Part shown: positions 6,366 to 9,510 of the stretch, in pieces
Layout: every line of letters begins with the position of its first letter
How positions within the stretch are numbered: position 1 is the first letter of the stretch
Assembly (NCBI GenBank): GCA_033720955.1
Contig: JAWWBN010000152.1
Coordinates: 1-9,510, forward strand
Length of the DNA stretch: 9,510 nt
Source: JAWWBN01 sp033720955
GTDB lineage: Bacteria > Acidobacteriota > Thermoanaerobaculia > Multivoradales > JAHEKO01
Direction: 5' to 3'
Translations under genes and position numbers: made by a program
Notes under the pieces: generated by a model
The model's database searches: none
What the model was told of the DNA's origin: nothing
Seen by the model: only the letters and a program-made list of their open reading frames with translations

Positions 6366-7006
6366 GCGCTCGCCTCGCCCCTGGCCGCCGCCAGCGCCGA
6401 CCCGATCCGCCGCCGCGAGCCCTCCGGCGTGTCGGCCAGGAGCTGCGGGGCGCCCAACCCGAAGGCCACCGCGCCGGCCTGGCGGTAGACGGGAATCTCC
6501 TCGGCCGGGAAGCCGCCCGCGGCGAGCAGGGGCACGTCGTCCAGCGGCTGACGCACCGTCGCCAGATAGGCGGCGCCGCCCACCGGCGGCAGGGGGTAGA
6601 CCTTCACCAGGTCGGCGCCCAGGTCGCGGGCGCGCACGATCTCGGTGGGGGTGAGCGCGCCCAGCACGACGAAGAGACCCGTCCGGCGCGCCGCCTCGGC
6701 CACCGCGTCGCCGGCGTTGGGCGACACCAGGAAGTCGGCCCCCGCCGCCGCCGCGCGGGCGGCGCGCTCCGGCGTGGTGACGGTGCCCATGCCGATCCAG
6801 GGCGGGCCGCCGTTCCCCCGCCGCGCCAGCAGCTCGGCGGCCAGCTCCTCGGCCCCCGGCACGGTGAAGGTGACCTCGATCAGCTCCAGGCCGCCGTCGA
6901 GATAGGCCTGCGCGATCCGGGCCGCCTCGCCCCGGTCGCCGGTGCGGACCACGCCCACCACCGGCGCGCCGGCGAACGACCGCGCCACGCTCTGTCGTCT
7001 CTCCAT
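6362..7006 (-). CDS. eda: KDPG/KHG-type class I aldolase
   Basis: This is a 214-residue member of the KDPG/KHG aldolase family, TIM-barrel enzymes that split 2-keto-3-deoxy-6-phosphogluconate (Entner-Doudoroff pathway) or 4-hydroxy-2-oxoglutarate through a Schiff base with pyruvate. Supporting motifs are PVVGVVR (15-21), LIEVTFTVPGA (42-52) with the candidate base E44, GMGTVTTPE (72-80), FLVSPNAGD (92-100), DLVKVYPL (132-139) with Schiff-base K135, and AAGGF near the phosphate site. Two differences from E. coli Eda, as I recall it, are T48 where Eda has substrate-contacting Arg49, and SPN in place of SPG. The true substrate may therefore be another 2-keto-3-deoxy acid or 4-hydroxy-2-oxoglutarate. 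The ATG at 7006 is chosen because GGAGGAG lies 4 bases upstream; the frame stays open further upstream, but that part overlaps trmJ and lacks family similarity. No edd or kinase is nearby. It overlaps the next gene by TTGA. Confidence 0.88.
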   Translation of the reverse strand: MERRQSVARSFAGAPVVGVVRTGDRGEAARIAQAYLDGGLELIEVTFTVPGAEELAAELLARRGNGGPPWIGMGTVTTPERAARAAAAGADFLVSPNAGDAVAEAARRTGLFVVLGALTPTEIVRARDLGADLVKVYPLPPVGGAAYLATVRQPLDDVPLLAAGGFPAEEIPVYRQAGAVAFGLGAPQLLADTPEGSRRRIGSALAAARGEASA

Positions 7007-7010
7007 CGGG

Positions 7011-7017
7011 CTCCTCC
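7011..7017 (-). promoter_or_regulatory. Strong Shine-Dalgarno of the aldolase gene
   Basis: The - strand reads GGAGGAG, 4 bases before the ATG at 7006. It is the best ribosome binding site in the window and decides the aldolase start. Part of it (CGGAG, complement of 7014-7018) can pair with an upstream CTCCG (complement of 7043-7047). Confidence 0.8.
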
Positions 7018-7047
7018 GACCGGCGCCGCCGCGCCGGCAGACCGGAG
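7014..7047 (-). promoter_or_regulatory. Hairpin in the trmJ-eda gap overlapping the Shine-Dalgarno
   Basis: Between the trmJ stop and the aldolase start, CCGGCGC (complement of 7031-7037) and GCGCCGG (complement of 7020-7026) form a perfect 7-bp stem closed by a 4-base loop. An outer 5-bp stem, CTCCG with CGGAG, can add to it across a lopsided internal loop, and its 3' arm covers part of the Shine-Dalgarno. It could lower or regulate aldolase translation, or mark an RNA processing site. There is no U tract, so a terminator is unlikely. Confidence 0.4.
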
Positions 7048-7053
7048 ACTCTA

Positions 7054-7782
7054 TCACCCGTCCGAGCGCAGCCGCTCCACCGTGCCCACGGTCCGCCGGC
7101 AGATGCCGCGCAGCACCCGGACCTCCCGCGACGTCAGGCCGGCGCGGCCGGCCAGCCGCCGCAGATCGCGCAGCGTGGCGGCGAAGGTGTCGTCGCGGGC
7201 GAAGCCGATCTCGGGCAGCACCCGCTCCAGGTGGGCGAAGAGGCCCTCGACCTCCTCCCACGTCGCCGGCTCCGGAGCGTCCGCCCCCTCGCCGGAGGTC
7301 TCGGCCAGGGCGAGCTCGTACGCCACCACGAGCACCGCCTGCGCCAGGTTGAGCGTGGGCTGGACCGGGCGGGTCGGAATCGTGACCAGAGGGCTGCACC
7401 GGGCCAGCTCCTCGGTGGTGAGGCCCGAGCGCTCGGGCCCGAAGACCAGGGCGGTGGGGGTGCCCGGGGGATCCGCCGCCAGCACCCCCGGCAGCTCGCG
7501 CGCGGTGATCCGCGGCGCCGCGTCGGCGCGCTCGCGGGCCGAGGTGGTCCCCACCACCCGCCGGAAGGGAGCCAGGGCCCGCGCCAGGTCGGGGGCCCGC
7601 TCGGTGCCGTCGAGCAGGTGGCCGGCGCCCACCGCGCGCGCCCGCGCCACCTCGCCGATGGTGACGGCCGGCTCCACCAGGATCAGCCGCTCGAGGCCCA
7701 TGTTGGCCATGGCCCGCGCCGCCGCTCCCACGTTCCCCTCCTCGGTGGGGCGGACCAGGACGACGGCGAGCGGCTGGGTCAC
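7054..7782 (-). CDS. trmJ: TrmJ-type tRNA (Cm32/Um32) 2'-O-methyltransferase
   Basis: TrmJ uses S-adenosylmethionine to methylate the ribose 2'-OH of residue 32 in the tRNA anticodon loop. The 242-residue product has the SPOUT-family knot motifs in order: VRPTEEGNVGAAARAMANMGL at 10-30 (N17 and R23 match the conserved motif 1 residues), LVFGPERSGLT at 112-122 (motif 2), and IPTRPVQPTLNLAQAVLVVAYEL at 135-157 (motif 3, the S-adenosylmethionine-binding knot). The C-terminal helical extension (about 170-242) ends in LTSREVRVLRGICRR, typical of TrmJ/LasT-type proteins. The start is GTG, 9 bases after the stop of the upstream phosphodiesterase-like gene; its Shine-Dalgarno is weak, suggesting coupled translation. 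The assignment to position 32 follows the closest family; other SPOUT ribose methyltransferases remain possible. Confidence 0.9.
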   Translation of the reverse strand: MTQPLAVVLVRPTEEGNVGAAARAMANMGLERLILVEPAVTIGEVARARAVGAGHLLDGTERAPDLARALAPFRRVVGTTSARERADAAPRITARELPGVLAADPPGTPTALVFGPERSGLTTEELARCSPLVTIPTRPVQPTLNLAQAVLVVAYELALAETSGEGADAPEPATWEEVEGLFAHLERVLPEIGFARDDTFAATLRDLRRLAGRAGLTSREVRVLRGICRRTVGTVERLRSDG

Positions 7783-7791
7783 CGCCGAACT

Positions 7792-9510
7792 CTACCCGCC
7801 CGCGGGCGGCAGCTCCTCGACCCAGGCCTCGATCCCGGTCGCCGGCCAGGCCGTCTCGACGCCCAGGAGGTCGGCGAGCATCCGGCCCACGCCGCGGATG
7901 CCCGGCCGGCCGGGGGTGCGCCCCGGTGGGACCGCCGCCCCCACGGCGACGAAGAGGCAGTGGCGGTCGTGCTCGAAGGCGGTTCGGATCCCGTGGTCGG
8001 AGAGCACCACCAGGACGTCGTCGCCATCCAGGCGCCGCTCCAGGTCGCCGATCCGCCGGTCCACGTACCGGTAGACGTCGTAGAGAAAGCCCTCCCCGTC
8101 GTCCTGGCCGGAGCGGAGGCTGGCCGCGAAGTGGCCGTGGGTCAGCAGGTCGAGCGACGCCACCCGCAGCAGGAGGAGATCCACCGATCTCTCGTCCACG
8201 ATCGCCTCGGCGGTGTCGAAGTCGGCCGCCATCTCCTGGAGCAGCAGCCCGTCGTTCTCGCGCGGCGGGCGGCTCAGCCCGGGGACGGCGGCCAGCTCGT
8301 CGGCGCTCAGCGGGCGCGAGCCGCGGTACCCGGCCACCCGGCGGCGCTGGCCGCCGGGTCCGACCAGCTCGGCCTGCCGGCCCACCTGGAGGGCGCCGAA
8401 GGAGCGCAGCAGGTTGGCGGTGACGAGATGCCCGGCGCCCAGGGTGGCGAAGAGATCCTCGCCCGGGGGCAACAGCCAGCGCAGGGGGGCGAACGGGTTG
8501 GCGCCGACGAAGTTGAGACCCGCGATCTCGACTCCGAGCTGGTGGACCAGGGCGGCGAAGGAGCCCACCCCCTGCTGCTGGGGTCGGGCCAGCGCCTCGA
8601 CGGCGACGGCGGTGTAGGGGGGATCGCTGTCGAGGACCGCGGTGTGACCGGCGGCCAGGAGCCGCCGGAAGACGGGCAGATCGCCGCGGCTGTCCAGATA
8701 GCGCACCAGCCGCCAGTCGGCGCAGTCGAGCACGACCACGAACACCCGACGGCGGCCGTCGGGCTCCCGGGGAGCCGGCGGTCCGCTGGGGGCCGGCCGC
8801 GACGCGGGACGCGCCGCCACCCGCACCTCCACGGCGCGACCGGCCAACGGCCAGACGGTTCCCGAGGCGCGGCTGCCTCCGTCGGCGCTGGCCAGAACCC
8901 AGCGCACCGGCGCGAAGCCGAGGGGGCGTTCGATCTCCAGCCCGCCGAAGGGCGGCCAGGCCCGGTAGGCGCCGTCCGGGGGCAGCTCGTCCCCGGGCGA
9001 GACCAGGAAGCGGTCCCCCGGCTCGACCTCCGGCAGTGAGAACCGCACGGTGCCGACGGGCCGCTCCTCCCGCCTCGCCAGGAGCTGCTGGGAGCGGGCG
9101 AGATCCAGGTCCTCGCGCGTCACGCCGGAGAGGTCGGCCCCCTCGGCCGCGGCCCGGTCGAAGAGCGCCAGGGCCTGCTCCGTCCTCCCCTCGACCACGA
9201 GCGTCCCCAGCAGCCGCCGCAGGAGGCCGCGCCGGAGCTGGGGGTCGGCCAGCCGCTCCCGGTCCCGCCAGGCGGCGGCGAGCAGATCGAGCGTCGCGAC
9301 GTCCGGGTCGCGCAGCGAGTAGCTGCTCACCAGCAGGGCGTAGGAGGCGGCGATCTCGCCGGGATCGCCCCCCTCCGCCCGCCAGGCCGAGAAGACCGCC
9401 CGCACCCCGGGAAGGTCGGCCAGCCCCGCGGCGGCCTGGGCCCGCAGCCGGTACCAGGGGAAGCGCAGCTCCGGCTCGGCGGGCGGCGCGGGTCCGAGGA
9501 CCTCGACCGC
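7792..9510 (-). CDS. Alkaline-phosphatase-superfamily (type I phosphodiesterase-like) protein, 5' partial
   Basis: The frame runs off the right edge; the GTG at 9405 is internal to an open frame, so 572 C-terminal residues are visible. Numbered from the window edge, residues 1-150 are helical and look like degenerate TPR pairs (YALLVSSYSL, EQALALFDRAA). Residues about 155-235 are beta-rich, and a Pro/Ala/Arg linker follows. The catalytic domain begins at RRVFVVVLDCADW. The full ligand set of the nucleotide pyrophosphatase/phosphodiesterase type can be matched: D262, the nucleophile T300 in PPYTAVAVE, D454 and H458 in DLLTH, D505 and H506 in SDHG, and H517. This argues for an active two-metal phosphoester or sulfate-ester hydrolase. 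The substrate cannot be told from the sequence, and location is unknown because the N-terminus is missing. It is the first visible gene of the - strand run leading into trmJ. Confidence 0.85.
   Translation of the reverse strand, partial: AVEVLGPAPPAEPELRFPWYRLRAQAAAGLADLPGVRAVFSAWRAEGGDPGEIAASYALLVSSYSLRDPDVATLDLLAAAWRDRERLADPQLRRGLLRRLLGTLVVEGRTEQALALFDRAAAEGADLSGVTREDLDLARSQQLLARREERPVGTVRFSLPEVEPGDRFLVSPGDELPPDGAYRAWPPFGGLEIERPLGFAPVRWVLASADGGSRASGTVWPLAGRAVEVRVAARPASRPAPSGPPAPREPDGRRRVFVVVLDCADWRLVRYLDSRGDLPVFRRLLAAGHTAVLDSDPPYTAVAVEALARPQQQGVGSFAALVHQLGVEIAGLNFVGANPFAPLRWLLPPGEDLFATLGAGHLVTANLLRSFGALQVGRQAELVGPGGQRRRVAGYRGSRPLSADELAAVPGLSRPPRENDGLLLQEMAADFDTAEAIVDERSVDLLLLRVASLDLLTHGHFAASLRSGQDDGEGFLYDVYRYVDRRIGDLERRLDGDDVLVVLSDHGIRTAFEHDRHCLFVAVGAAVPPGRTPGRPGIRGVGRMLADLLGVETAWPATGIEAWVEELPPAGG

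Noticed and set aside
7007..7399. N-terminal extension of the aldolase frame to 7399
   Set aside because: The extra 131 residues lie over the trmJ C-terminus, are Arg/Gly-rich without family similarity, and a strong Shine-Dalgarno sits at the internal ATG at 7006.
7796..7809. 14-bp perfect palindrome (CCGCCCGCGGGCGG) at the 3' end of the phosphodiesterase-like gene
   Set aside because: It falls in codons for a Pro/Ala/Gly tail in very GC-rich DNA and has no loop, so composition explains it well enough.
7231..9039. 602-codon + strand frame opposite trmJ and the phosphodiesterase-like gene
   Set aside because: It spans two well-supported - strand genes and has antisense-type composition (Gly/Arg/His/Gln) with no domain signature.
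9403..9405. GTG at 9405 as the start of the phosphodiesterase-like gene
   Set aside because: The frame stays open to the window edge with plausible helical coding sequence (RFPWYRLRAQAAAG), so the gene most likely begins outside the window.
1..9510. Possible defence island, mobile element or biosynthetic cluster
   Set aside because: No transposase, integrase, nuclease-helicase set, toxin-antitoxin pair, CRISPR repeats or biosynthetic core enzyme is present; the macro gene lacks a DarT-like partner.

Overview
This is a very GC-rich bacterial window that is almost entirely coding: nine protein genes and no gap larger than 84 bases. The best taxonomic hint is the first gene, a GWxTD-type region fused to a VWFA-related domain of the kind described from Acidobacteriota. 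Together with the base composition and the GTG/TTG starts, this points to an Acidobacteriota-like organism (Thermoanaerobaculia-like is possible). That placement is an inference from protein architecture, not from a marker gene. I see no tRNA, rRNA, CRISPR array, insertion sequence, phage gene or recognisable defence module.

Layout from left to right. (1) On the + strand, a large GWxTD/Ig-like/VWA protein (5' end outside the window) is followed after 12 bases by a Maf-type nucleotide pyrophosphatase. (2) On the - strand, convergent with maf and only 4 bases from it, argS (arginyl-tRNA synthetase) is followed 4 bases downstream by a DUF3052 protein. (3) A short 84-base divergent intergenic region holds the only AT-rich spot in the window. 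It has a perfect extended -10 (TGTTATAAT) built around a TTATAA palindrome, with a perfect inverted repeat on each side. (4) On the + strand, a single macro-domain (ADP-ribose-binding) gene is followed by a hairpin. (5) On the - strand there is a tight four-gene run, in transcription order: an alkaline-phosphatase-superfamily protein (5' end outside the window), a TrmJ-type tRNA methyltransferase, a KDPG/KHG-type aldolase with a strong Shine-Dalgarno that may be folded into a hairpin, and an uncharacterised 139-residue protein whose TTG start overlaps the aldolase stop as TTGA.

Most genes are housekeeping: translation (argS, trmJ), nucleotide-pool cleaning (maf) and central carbon metabolism (aldolase). 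The less ordinary parts are the macro gene and its dyad-rich promoter region, the orphan protein coupled to the aldolase, the VWA fusion with a decayed GWxTD signature, and the phosphodiesterase-like protein with a helical N-terminal half. I did not find evidence for a complete new multi-gene system.
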